The position numbers and the translations under genes are program-made. A DNA stretch of 64,000 bases, taken from positions 1 through 64,000 of the forward strand of contig MU404118.1 in assembly GCA_022695795.1 (NCBI GenBank), read 5' to 3'. Below the pieces are notes generated by a model. That model searched no databases and had not been told where the DNA came from. It saw only the letters and a list, made by a program, of their open reading frames with translations. The stretch's first letter is position 1. Each line of letters opens with the position of its first letter. This DNA is from Biscogniauxia marginata (taxonomy: Eukaryota; Ascomycota; Sordariomycetes; Xylariales; Xylariaceae). This document shows positions 42,701 through 53,058 of this stretch, one piece after another.

Positions 42701-43814
42701 CATAGGCGCCGCCTACAAGCGCATAATCTCGTTCAGGTCGACGGCTCAGACCTTTCACCTAAGTGCGGGCGCCATCGCCAGAATCCCGGAACTAGTCGAT
42801 ATATGGAAGCAATGGGGGCATTGGAGGGCCAGATTCGAGAACAACTTCACAATGTACGAAAACATGCTGAAGCTTCTCGAGAGAGATCCCACTACGATCG
42901 GCCCCGAGGATGACTGGTGGAAGGTGCAATTCGGGACCATGCCGACGGCGTACTGGAAGAACCGCGCCGAACGCCTGCGCGTTGTGGCATTCCGCGACTA
43001 CATGAAGCTGGAGCCGCGCATCCGCCAGACGGTTGACGACTTTGCTCTCGTGATGACTAGCGTCAACGCCGCAGCCGCCCTACCGGATCCAGCTGACGTG
43101 AACACCATCAATGACAAGCTTAAGTACATCGCTAAGAACTGGAACGATGCCACAAAGAAGGTTATAGATGATAAGCCCACAATTTTCGATTTTACGGTGC
43201 CTCAGTCGGTACCACTATCACCAGGTATCCCCGGCGGCGGAAGCAGCGGAGGCACTGCCCTAAACCCGACGCCTCCCGCTCCCTCGACCCCGCCTCAGCC
43301 GGGAGCCTCTACGGGAGGTAATACCATCCAGACTCCAGGACCGAGCGTAACAAGTTTAGGTGGCACAACGTCGCGACGAACCGCAAGAAGGACCCCAGTT
43401 CCCGAGTCAACGCCAGCGGCAGCTACTCAACAACCCGGAATCTTCGCCCAATACGGCAGTAGTGCGAATCCGATGCAAGTGTCAGTAGCTCCCGACGCGG
43501 CGCCAATGTATCCGCGGCCCTGGGGTCCTGGGTACGGCGGCAGTTCGTTCGGGCCCGGAGCCCCGTTTCTCGCACAGTCGCAACCTCAACCTCTGGGGCC
43601 TGGAACCATTAGAAATCCATTCCCGAACCCGTACTCGACTGCGGCGACGACAACCCTCGACATAGTACGGGACCAGCAACGTCAGAAGCTGTATGGGCTG
43701 CAAAATATGGCTAACATCATGGACAACGGCCCTGAGCACTACACGACGAAGGACCAGTGGCGGGAAAGGGGGAGTCCCGGCAGTAGCTCTGGAGGCAGCC
43801 CGCCAGGTGGCTAG
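39777..43814 (+). CDS. Large putative zinc metalloprotein with HExxH motif
   Basis: Four exons: 39777-40741, 40819-40924, 40981-41514 and 41637-43814, totalling 3783 nt or 1260 aa. The introns are 77, 56 and 122 bp. Exon 3 ends in IIHEIA and exon 4 starts with HATQYAH, so the zinc-protease motif HEIAH (532-536) exists only in the spliced message. A possible third ligand lies 50-60 residues on in ESGFAEVGFELEKALWG (E585, E590 or E594). The 500-residue N-terminal region is not recognised. Residues about 1030-1200 are Pro/Gly/Ser-rich and disordered (GGGSSGG, PPAPSTPP). No signal peptide or TM segment is seen, so it is probably intracellular. Known relatives with split or distant third ligands are not identified, so protease activity is inference. 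Confidence 0.8.
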
Positions 43815-46204
43815 TGAGGCAGCATCGGCATCTTTGTTCATCTTGTGGGAAGCAGTGGCAGGTTCTTTTTTGGGGGAGAAAATTGCGCAGTGGTGGTTGG
43901 GAGGGAGGCGATATCAAGATCAAGGACTCCGGGGCTGGATAGCAAGCCTGGTGGAGATTGTACGTGTTTTTTTCTCTTCCCATCCAACTAGTAGCTAATA
44001 CATTAGTCGATATGTAGCTCCAGTCAGCAAGAGAGGTGGGATTGGGCATTTTGATGTTTACCTGTCTACCATTCCATTCTATGACTAGGTAATCTCAAAG
44101 ACGAATTGCATATGGAGAACATGGAACCCATGGAATCTGCTGCCCTGTGTGAGGTTAGAACAAAGGATATCTGACTTACGTGTATATACATAGTACCTTA
44201 CTGGCTAGGTACCTAGGATTAGGTGCTCAAGCCTATTGTATACCTAGGTACATACCTACACCTGATCCGAGTAGGTAGGTAGGGACCTCAGGTGCTTCGA
44301 CCGAGAGAAATTACCAGGTACATAGGTACAAGCAACCTACTTTACTACCTGATAGGCAGGCATGAAAAGGGCCGGGGCCTGGACCTATAATTTGGCTTAG
44401 GTACCTACCTACGTATTCATTTTCTCAAGCAGTCGATGTACAGGTACGGGCACATGTAATGTAGATTAGGTAAGTGTATAAGGGTGCCCTGCGGGTGTCT
44501 TGGCACAGATGCTCAATACGGGAAGTGGGGGTCCCACGTTGCCCAATCATTATCATTTCCAAGACGACCGTGGAGGGCAGAACGTTCCCTGCACCTTGTT
44601 TTCACTTCGTTCACCTCATGCGATCAGAGCATATAGGCAGGATTATCAACTGATCCGAGTACAAATACCGTTGTAAGGTTGCGTGCGGTGCTAAAAAGAA
44701 GTGTACCTGTGCTAGCGGTCTTCTTGCTACAATACAAATCACTCCCTCTAGATATCCTAATCCATGCCTGTACCTGTAGTTCCCTCCACTGCTTTCCTGC
44801 CTTGACTAGCACAAGCCGCTGGGTAGATTCAGTTGTTGGCGAGACAGTTTTTGGCATCAGCGACATTGCTATCTTGGGTATATTGGACTAGTGACTTTTG
44901 AATCCGTTGATCAAAACAGGGGACCCAAAATGTAAACATTGAATCGTCAGAGTGTCGTGCCAGAAGAAGATAGAAAGCGAATTCCCTTGAGTACCTTATA
45001 TATAGAAGAGGAACGCTACCTTCAAGGCGAGTATCTCCGTGGACTTAAGTAGCGTGTACTTTCCTGGGGATTCTAAAGTTGGAAGCAAAAAAAAAAACCC
45101 AAAAAAAAAAGACCACCACGGGTATATACAGATTTAGCGGTGATTATTAGACTTCACCCTCTGTAGGAATCCAAATATTATCGAGAATACAGCCTGGGGG
45201 GTATAGAAAGGTAACAGATATGATTTATGACGATCAACGGCTATATCATGGTTAATATGACCAAGTCCTCCTAGGGCCTTGACCGCATGTCATTATTTGC
45301 CTTTTATTTATTTTTATTGTGATCTTTTGACAAATATCTTATAATACTCGAAGGTTCTTCTAACCAACTAGCGAATGATATTATTAATAGTTGACTTGAT
45401 ACAACTACATATAACATGGAAGATGGCATTCTCTGGTTTTGAGCATCGATATTGGTATATCTCTTTAACAGCTATTATCTAGACAAATATTTCAAGCTGC
45501 TTAGTAGGCACATGTGTCTATAACCAAGTAGTTTCCGAGGTATTCTTGGTCCTTGGCAGTATCTACGGAGAATATGGAGAGAATACAGAATCTCTCAGAT
45601 ATTAATATTATCGACGTATTCTATTCCACCTTGTACCAATAGTCCCTAAGCGAACGATGAAATATCTCTGGCCTCTTCAGTATGCAAGTGAATACAAAGG
45701 GGTGTTGGGAGGGGTTTAAATGTCCATGTACCAACATCTAATTGTAGCTGTGCTAGGTATGTATATAACAAAGTACGGAGGAAAGTCAGTATAGGATCAT
45801 GTGGTCACCTAGGTACTTTGTTATAATGCCATTTCTCCCGCGACGAACAATAAACCGTCCATTGTCCCCAGGAACAATAACCGAGGAACAATAACCCAGC
45901 AACAATGTCCCAGCAACAATAACCACCCAACTGGCCCTCTTAGCATTCACTTGCAACGCTGCTGCACACAAAAGCGAGCCCTCGCACCCTTTGCAAAATT
46001 TCTTTCTCCCTCCCACACACAACGATTTTTACTCACGCAGAAATCAATGCAAGGCATTTGATCTTCAACGCCAGTGATAATCAGATTGTTACCTTCGTCT
46101 ACTTCCTCATCACGCATCCCGCGTTACCCTTTTATTCTCTTTGTTTCGTCCAAGTTCATTCGCCTACGCGCATTTACTTGTATCACCTACTCGATACCGC
46201 GAAC
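43815..46204. repeat. Long intergenic region with GGTACCTA cluster
   Basis: Positions about 44190-44420 are packed with TAGGTACCTA, TACCTAGGTAC and GTAGGTAGG units. The remainder has A-runs near 45090-45110 and no convincing gene. The last 300 bases are the 5' leader of the next gene; its frame is open from 46058 but has no ATG until 46205. Confidence 0.6.
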
Positions 46205-49200
46205 ATGTCGTTGGGCGAGCACGTCTTAGAAGGCATCACCACCATCTTGATGGTGGCCCTGCTCATCAACCCTACCCTCTCCTCTCTCATCCTTGGCCTA
46301 GCCATTGAGCTCTTCGGACTCGTTGGCGAAGATGGTCCATTCCTTACCACCTTCTTCTTCATTCTCACTGCGACGGCTAGCCAAGTCATTCCCGAGTACC
46401 TCCAACACGAGATCGTGTACGATCTATACCTCTTCTCCCTCGCTCTCATGTACCAGCTCAACGCCGAGTATGCTAGAGGAGTTGTCATCGCCCTCGCAGT
46501 CCTCTATATAAATGAGGATTCGAGCAAGGTATGGCTCTACGGAGCACTTGAAGTCTTCTGGGTTCTTAGGCCTTTTGTATTACCCTCCTTGAGATACCTG
46601 AAGAAACTTGTCGGCCCCAGCATCTTCAAGTCTGTCAACACAATCCTCCAAGCGACAACCCTCCGGTTCTGTTGGCTCTTCCGACATATGAAACAGAAAG
46701 CGAAGCTCTTCAAGCCGACGCCTGTCAGCGAATCACCCCCCGCCAACCTTCCGGAGCTTTCTTTCTCTAGTATCATGGTCACGGCAGATATTCCTCCAAC
46801 CGTTGATGCAGGGATTCAAGAGAAGCCGACTTATGTCGATGCAAGCACTCAAGTAGAAGAACTTCCCAACCCTGAGAACCGCAAATCAGTCGAGGTACTA
46901 CCGGAACGGCTCCCACGAAGATGGGATATTATTTTGTATTACTCTGCGTCCGGAAACTTGATAAAGAAAGTCTGGAGACCGAGAAAAACGCCGACTTATG
47001 ACCGTTCGATTCCTGTCAAGGTCTTCCTTCCGCACCCCGTTTCGGCTCGTGCTGAGGGTCTTATCGAAGCTTCTGAGCTGCCCCCCACTGAGCTTGACTC
47101 TGAAATCTTCCCTGTTGGTTCGACCTTGCCCGCTGCTGCCGAGGTCCCCGAACAAATTCCCATGGCTGCTAGTGAACCAGCTTTTGCAGATGCATCAGCT
47201 CCCGTTCCCGCCACTATTCTAGAGAGCTTGGCTGTTGGTCCAGCCAGCTCACCTGTATCTCCTGTTATTTCAGTTTCCGACCCCGACCCCGTCGAACCGG
47301 CCCCTACTACCGAGCAAGATGCCGAGTCTTGTGCCGACGACGGTTCCGTGTCTGCTGTTGTCCCTGGAGACGAACCTAAACTCGAGCCCGAAGCTGTTCC
47401 GTCTGCTTCACTCTATACTATCATCGAGACCGATTCTGCTCCGGTTGCTGCTGTCTACGAGCCTGCATCCGGACATGAAGAGCTCGCTACAGTCTCTAAT
47501 ATCACCGAGACTGACTCTGTTCCGGTTGTCGTGAGCGAGCCCGCGCCCCAACACCAAGAACCTACCACTGTCTCTGTCGTTGGTTCAGAGGATGTCGAAG
47601 CTCCAGCAACGAATGTGGTGGCTTTGGCTGTTGAGTCTGCCGTTGAGTCAGTCGTCTCATCTTCGTCTTGGCCTGCGCCCGTGGTCGCTCCACATGACCT
47701 TCGTACTATTATTGAAGAAGAAGAAGATGGTGATGACGATGATGAGGTACTTCATGTTCCCGCCGTGGGTGTGTCGGAAGATTCAGTCACCACCACCCAG
47801 GTGGCTAGCTCGGAGGATGTCCCCTTGGTCCCTGTCTCGGTGGTTTCGCCTACCACGGCTGTGCCCACCATCATATTGCCGCCAGTCGTGGAGTCATCTC
47901 CATTGACCAACGACACAGTAATGATCGATTCCGATACCACACTAGCACCCGATGACGAAGAAATGGGTGGGACCGAGCCCCAATCTGCCATGCCTCCCAA
48001 CGAGACGATGGCCAAAGGTATCCAAGCCTTTGAGCCCCCGATGCTGCCTGGTCCAATTGCTGGATTAGCTTCTGTGGAGTGGAACGCTCCTTTGAAGTCT
48101 GAGTTCAGTTTTACCGTTCCAGCTGCTTTTGAAGCACAGTATCCCCCACCGAGCCAGAGTCTCCCGTTTGTGCCGGCTTCCAAAGGCTTCTCTTTCACAG
48201 CTGGCGGTCCTGTTCCTCTGCCGTTCTTCTCGGCCAACCCGTCGTCTATGTCTGATTCCACCATACCACCTTTCCCCTTCATGTCTCAGGAGATGGAGGA
48301 GGAACCCACCAATGCCGCCACTATCAGAGCCATTGTTAAGGATGAACACATGGTTTCTGACGGCTCGCCCTCGCCCGGCGAAGCTTCAGTTGATGTCAAC
48401 ATGGAGACTGGTGGATACGACAGTGATGACGAGGAGCTCAATTTGATGGAAATGGCTCTTGAGGAAGAGCTTATGGAGGAACGGTCTACCGAAGCACGGG
48501 CACAGGCTCTAGCAGATTTACAAAAGGCCAGAGAAGATGTCGCTGCTCAGATAGAAGAGGAGGATCGAGCCATTTACGCTGCCCATGGTTTTGATATCGA
48601 GCCAGAATCTGAATCTGAGATATCAGAGTACGACTCTCAGGAGGAGGACAATATAATACCCACCAGGCATACATTGCCCTCCTTCGTGGCCCAGCCGGCC
48701 CCTGAGTCAGAAGCATCCGAAGACGATCCGTACCCGGACATCGAGTTCGAGGAGGTCCGCCTTGATTACCCGTCTTGGACCCCCATTGCTGAGCGTATTT
48801 CTGCTCCCAGTCTGGCGCCGGTTACTCAGCATGCAGTGGTGGACACGCCTATGACCCCGGCCCCATCCATGCCTTCGCCTTCGCCGGCGCCCAACTCCGG
48901 CTCACCACAGCCGCCTGCCTCACTCCCACGAAGAAATCCCAACGACTTTGACTCCAGAGAGCGAGCAAGCGTAGGCAGATTTCAGGACATCAACCCGAAC
49001 TTCCTTCTCGAAACGAAACGAAGCCAAGATAAAAAAATCATCATCCTCCCTAAGCCTGAGCCGGAGCCGGAGCCTTCGACCTCGTTCTCACCAGACGAGA
49101 TGGTGGAGGATGCCGAGGATGAGTCGGAGGAGGAAGACGAGCCCGAGCTCCCGCCGCGCAGAAAGGAGATATTGCATGACTACTACCGAGACGGTGATGA

Positions 49201-49621
49201 TGGTCGGCTGCACAAGGAGCCCCTGAAACCGGACGTGATCAAACCGGTCAACGAGAAGGGGGTAGCCGTGTCGATGGAGTGGATGATCCAAGGGGATGAG
49301 AAGGCTCGGGCTTGGGCAGAGGCGCAACAGATCCTGATTGACGAGGAGGAGCGCCGCCGGAAGGAAAAGGCCGCCCTCGACCGACAGAAGAAGAAGGCCG
49401 AGAAGAGGCAGGCTGAGGAGGAGGCTAAGGAGAAGCAGGCCGAGGAGGATGCAAAGAAGGAACAGGAGACGAAGGAGCAGAAGAAGGCTAAGCAGGAGAA
49501 GGACTTGAAGCGCTTGCTCGCCAACTTGAAGAAGCCGCCCAACATCTTCATACCGAAGAAGAAGAAGCCTCCCCGGCCGCCTCCTGGGGGAAACGGTGGA
49601 AGCGCGGCAATGGCGAATTAA
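46205..49621 (+). CDS. Membrane protein with acidic/Pro-rich middle and Lys-rich tail, unknown
   Basis: A single exon of 1138 aa from the first in-frame ATG (MSLGEHVLEG). The N-terminal 130 residues contain three to four hydrophobic segments (about 9-40, 44-61, 74-102, 111-128), so the protein is probably membrane-anchored. Residues about 200-900 are Ala/Pro/Glu/Val-rich, acidic and low complexity (EEEEDGDDDDE), and probably disordered. Residues about 1030-1110 form a Lys/Glu coiled coil (KKKAEKRQAEEEAKEKQAEE). The C-terminus is a polybasic, proline-rich tail (IPKKKKPPRPPPGG). No enzyme domain is visible. It may be a tether that links a membrane to nucleic acid or cytoskeleton, but that is speculation. 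Confidence 0.8.
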   Translation: MSLGEHVLEGITTILMVALLINPTLSSLILGLAIELFGLVGEDGPFLTTFFFILTATASQVIPEYLQHEIVYDLYLFSLALMYQLNAEYARGVVIALAVLYINEDSSKVWLYGALEVFWVLRPFVLPSLRYLKKLVGPSIFKSVNTILQATTLRFCWLFRHMKQKAKLFKPTPVSESPPANLPELSFSSIMVTADIPPTVDAGIQEKPTYVDASTQVEELPNPENRKSVEVLPERLPRRWDIILYYSASGNLIKKVWRPRKTPTYDRSIPVKVFLPHPVSARAEGLIEASELPPTELDSEIFPVGSTLPAAAEVPEQIPMAASEPAFADASAPVPATILESLAVGPASSPVSPVISVSDPDPVEPAPTTEQDAESCADDGSVSAVVPGDEPKLEPEAVPSASLYTIIETDSAPVAAVYEPASGHEELATVSNITETDSVPVVVSEPAPQHQEPTTVSVVGSEDVEAPATNVVALAVESAVESVVSSSSWPAPVVAPHDLRTIIEEEEDGDDDDEVLHVPAVGVSEDSVTTTQVASSEDVPLVPVSVVSPTTAVPTIILPPVVESSPLTNDTVMIDSDTTLAPDDEEMGGTEPQSAMPPNETMAKGIQAFEPPMLPGPIAGLASVEWNAPLKSEFSFTVPAAFEAQYPPPSQSLPFVPASKGFSFTAGGPVPLPFFSANPSSMSDSTIPPFPFMSQEMEEEPTNAATIRAIVKDEHMVSDGSPSPGEASVDVNMETGGYDSDDEELNLMEMALEEELMEERSTEARAQALADLQKAREDVAAQIEEEDRAIYAAHGFDIEPESESEISEYDSQEEDNIIPTRHTLPSFVAQPAPESEASEDDPYPDIEFEEVRLDYPSWTPIAERISAPSLAPVTQHAVVDTPMTPAPSMPSPSPAPNSGSPQPPASLPRRNPNDFDSRERASVGRFQDINPNFLLETKRSQDKKIIILPKPEPEPEPSTSFSPDEMVEDAEDESEEEDEPELPPRRKEILHDYYRDGDDGRLHKEPLKPDVIKPVNEKGVAVSMEWMIQGDEKARAWAEAQQILIDEEERRRKEKAALDRQKKKAEKRQAEEEAKEKQAEEDAKKEQETKEQKKAKQEKDLKRLLANLKKPPNIFIPKKKKPPRPPPGGNGGSAAMAN

Positions 49622-50059
49622 GAGAGGGCGTGTCCCTGGTGGTTTGATTTCCCGGTTTTTGCATGTTGGTGTTCAAGTAGTGGTTTTAGTTTGCGGTTCT
49701 GGTTTGGGATTTGTTACTCGTGTCCTCAAAAGTGAGCAGCCGGGCGAGTGAAAAGGCAGGGGAGAAAGGCGTGTTGCCGTGTTGGAGGATTATTGCTAAT
49801 ATTGTACAAATACCGTTGTCTTATTCATCTAAATCATTGTCCTAGGCTAACAAACGCCCCATCCACCAGCTAGCCCGTGAGTCCTTTCTCATCCTCACGA
49901 TAAACCAGTAAACCATAACCTCTATCCCCAGACCCACCTACCCAACTCACTACCTTCCAAGTCATAATCATTTGCCAAAAGCAGTTACTTATTTTATTTA
50001 TGTATGCTATTAGGCACCTAACAATCCTATACGATTCGTTCAAAACGACATGCCACCTG
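49622..50059. other. Intergenic, no feature seen
   Basis: This is the 3' UTR of the upstream gene and AT-rich spacer. Confidence 0.5.
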
Positions 50060-50651
50060 CTACTTATTGTTTATAGAAGGCACCGAGGCAACACTGCTGG
50101 GGCCAGTAGAATAGTCTAGAACTCCACCCTGAGATCGTAGATGAGATCGAGCTGGGAGATACGGGACGAGGAAACTGCGGGGGGATGCACAAAGAGCTAC
50201 AGGGGTAGGCTGACTGGAGACTGTAGATGAGATAGCCACAGGGTCTGCCGAGGAGGGTGAAGAAGGGACGATAGCGGGCGTAGGGGTAGCACCAACAAAG
50301 GGCTTGGTAGAGGGCCTAGCTTCGCCACGAAGTTCACTGAGTACCTCATTTACCACACGTGCGCCCTCAGCTTTGCGGGCAGAAAGACCAGCTAGGTCGC
50401 GAGCCCATTCGCGGTCGGGCTTGGGGTTCCGCAACCAAGCAAGTCTCCTTACCTTCTCTGCGGGGAGGCTGAGAGGTTGGTGTGAAGACCGGGGCTAAAG
50501 GGTTTAGCTGACTTCTCTGCCCCATTGTTGACACAACGTTAGAGCTATCCCCGGCTATCTCGGCTTTCAAGATATCTAGTGGATTATAGATCTCTCTGCT
50601 CGGTAGTATGGGTTTATTAGGTATTAGGATATGTGTTGATCTCAAGATCAA
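50060..50651 (-). pseudogene. Frame-broken coding relic, family not recognised
   Basis: Two overlapping minus-strand frames look coding and switch near 50430-50450. The upstream one contains REIYNPLDILKAEIAGDSSN and ends in PPRREGKETC. The downstream one contains LPAEKVRRLAWLRNPKPDR and ARKAEGARVVNEVLSELRG, then a Ser/Thr/Pro-rich tail to a stop near 50060. Neither starts with a well-placed ATG. It could be a decayed gene, or a small gene with an intron I could not place. Confidence 0.35.
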
Positions 50652-52803
50652 GTTCGGTATTGCATGGGTTGGATGGATGAAATCCTATTGGAATGTGGTG
50701 TCTTGAGCGTGGGAAGCCCAAGCTATATATATAAACTAATGAACTGGACATCTTGGGGTTAAAAATTATCATTTGGATGATTGTTTTCTCCGAAAAGAAT
50801 CCACCCAAGGTTATGAATACGAGCTCTGGCTATAGATAATTACCAAGGCGAACTAAAACATGCCATAGGGAGTCGTCTCTATCGTGTCAGCCGATACGTG
50901 AATCAACCGGTAATCTCTCCAACGATTCCACTCGAGACCAACTCTCGATCGCTCGAAGCGAAACATTAGCAACAGTGCCAGCCATGCCGGCACTACAGTG
51001 TCCTTGCTTTAGGAAAAGGTTCCGGCCAACAGTCTATACATCGAATTGCGAGGACGAGGAGCGGAGTGCTAGTGGTATACGGCCAAAACCAAATCGATAG
51101 CTCGGTAACAAATCTATCACAAACAGCAATACCCAGGGCGTCAAGTTGCCCATGCCACGAGTTAAATAGAGCACCCAATCGATTCCGGTGTCGACCTGGC
51201 CCCGCCAACGCTGGGGGGAGACGTAGGCCGATCCACGAGTCAAATCACTTTTAATACCGAACTCGACTGATCAAGTGGATGGCATCGAAACGTTTGAAGG
51301 GTTTAAAGATGATGACCTCGGCTTACATTGAAGGCATCTTCCAAGACAAAAGTCCTCGCCAGAGCAAGGCGGCTGCTTATAAGTACTCCCCCATTATTTC
51401 GATCATCGCCCGCGAGTTGCTCCATGCGCAACCGGCACAAGCAATGCAACATTGACCCCGAAAGACTTCCGTGGGGTTTTAGTTCACGTCATGGTAGTTG
51501 GCGGTACCCCGATATGGATGGTATACTATGGTCAGTGGTTAGCTGAGTAGGTATGAGCTGACATGGTTGATGAAGTCGGAGAGTTCCATTTGTACTTAAG
51601 CCCTGGCGGTTGGTCCTAAGAAGCACGGACCAACGGGTATCCATACCTGGTGCGATAAGTCCGTTCTATGATGGCTCACACGTGATTTCGTGTTGGTCTG
51701 GTCCGAGCTTCTGAAGCGCGCCATTTATCCGAGTTTTCTTTTTTTCTGTTCCCCCTCTATTCTTTTTCGAGCGTTTCCCGCTGTAATCGCCGTCATATTT
51801 GACAACGAGGGATTATGCATTACCTTAGGTACCTAAGTATGCTCGAATTAATGGTCCTGCCTATTCCTATAGTGTTTGATCTAGTTTACTACATCTATGG
51901 ATATTCCTAGTGCTCCTGTCTTGATCCATCATCCGGGATTTTGCTCCTCTAATTTTTTCTTTCTTTTAATATGTGCAGAGGTAATCTGTGCCTAGGTAGG
52001 TAGGTACCTTATTTCACATAACAGTTGATTTGCCTCGCCTATCTGATCGACAATTTGGAGGTGGGCTTGGGACCTTAGGTAGGTCTGGTGGACCACTGAC
52101 ACGAAATTTGAGCCCTAGACGATGGCGTTGCAGGACGCTTGGGACCAAGCGTGGTTTTAGTGGGTGCGACGCCTAACCGTGCGCAGAAACAGCGCGGGCC
52201 AACCCTCTCACCCCCTGTTAGCCCCTGTTAACCCCCAAGCGGGACCAGCTAAAGACACAACTTACCTCTGAACTCTACAAAGTCGCGACTTGATCGCGTA
52301 AATCCCAAGAACATGAGGCTAGCCCAACCTAAGGGTTTTTAGTTGACCTTTGAATCCAGTCAGGCCAGTATGTAATCCACTTTTAGCGACAACGATAAGT
52401 GACTGTAACCTATACCTAATCCACATGACATGAATCCATCCCATCCATGTACATGGAGGTAGTACATTCGTGGCAGCCCGCGCTGCCACTCCTCCGTATC
52501 TACCTTTACTTTATCCCACCTACGACGTACATACACATACACAGGTTAGGTACCTAACCTACCTCCTACACATCACACATATCCGGATCCATCCACCATT
52601 CAACAACCTACCAACTTCCCACCTACCTACGTAGGTTGCTACCTATTGCTATTTACCAAGATGCCATTCACATTCACATTCACTTCTTCAATTTACTAGT
52701 AGCCAAAAATCTTGTCAGAAAAAAAAATTGTATTATCGTGCGTGCATTCTCTGCCAATGTCTCGGGTCTACTGCGAATGCTATATCGTAGATTGACTCGA
52801 CTT
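50652..52803. other. Long gene-poor region upstream of the Whi5/Nrm1 gene
   Basis: No convincing gene. Short TACCTAGGTA-type stretches occur at 51820-51840, 51990-52010 and 52540-52640. Confidence 0.5.
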
Positions 52804-52809
52804 ACGCGT
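52804..52809. promoter_or_regulatory. MCB box (ACGCGT)
   Basis: ACGCGT, the consensus target of the G1/S factor MBF, lies 255 bp upstream of the Whi5/Nrm1-type start codon. Confidence 0.5.
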
Positions 52810-52875
52810 GCTCGCTACATCACGCAACGCTACGCTACGCACCCACAAAGAGAGGAAATATCGCATTGGGCAGGA

Positions 52876-52882
52876 CGCGAAA
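52876..52882 (+). promoter_or_regulatory. SCB-type box (CGCGAAA)
   Basis: CGCGAAA fits the SBF consensus CRCGAAA. It lies about 180 bp upstream of the start codon of the Whi5/Nrm1-type gene. Confidence 0.45.
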
Positions 52883-53058
52883 CCCCTCGGGCGCATTCGA
52901 CACCACGCATCTTCAACATCCAACTAGTCCAGTCCCCGCGACGGTCACCACCAGCACGCGATTCGTATTGACTGGCGGCATTCAATTGCGAAAGCACGCG
53001 CCGGCCTCCGCCAAGGGCCACAACATTCCCCTCTGCCAATCCGTCTAGATTGCTAGAC

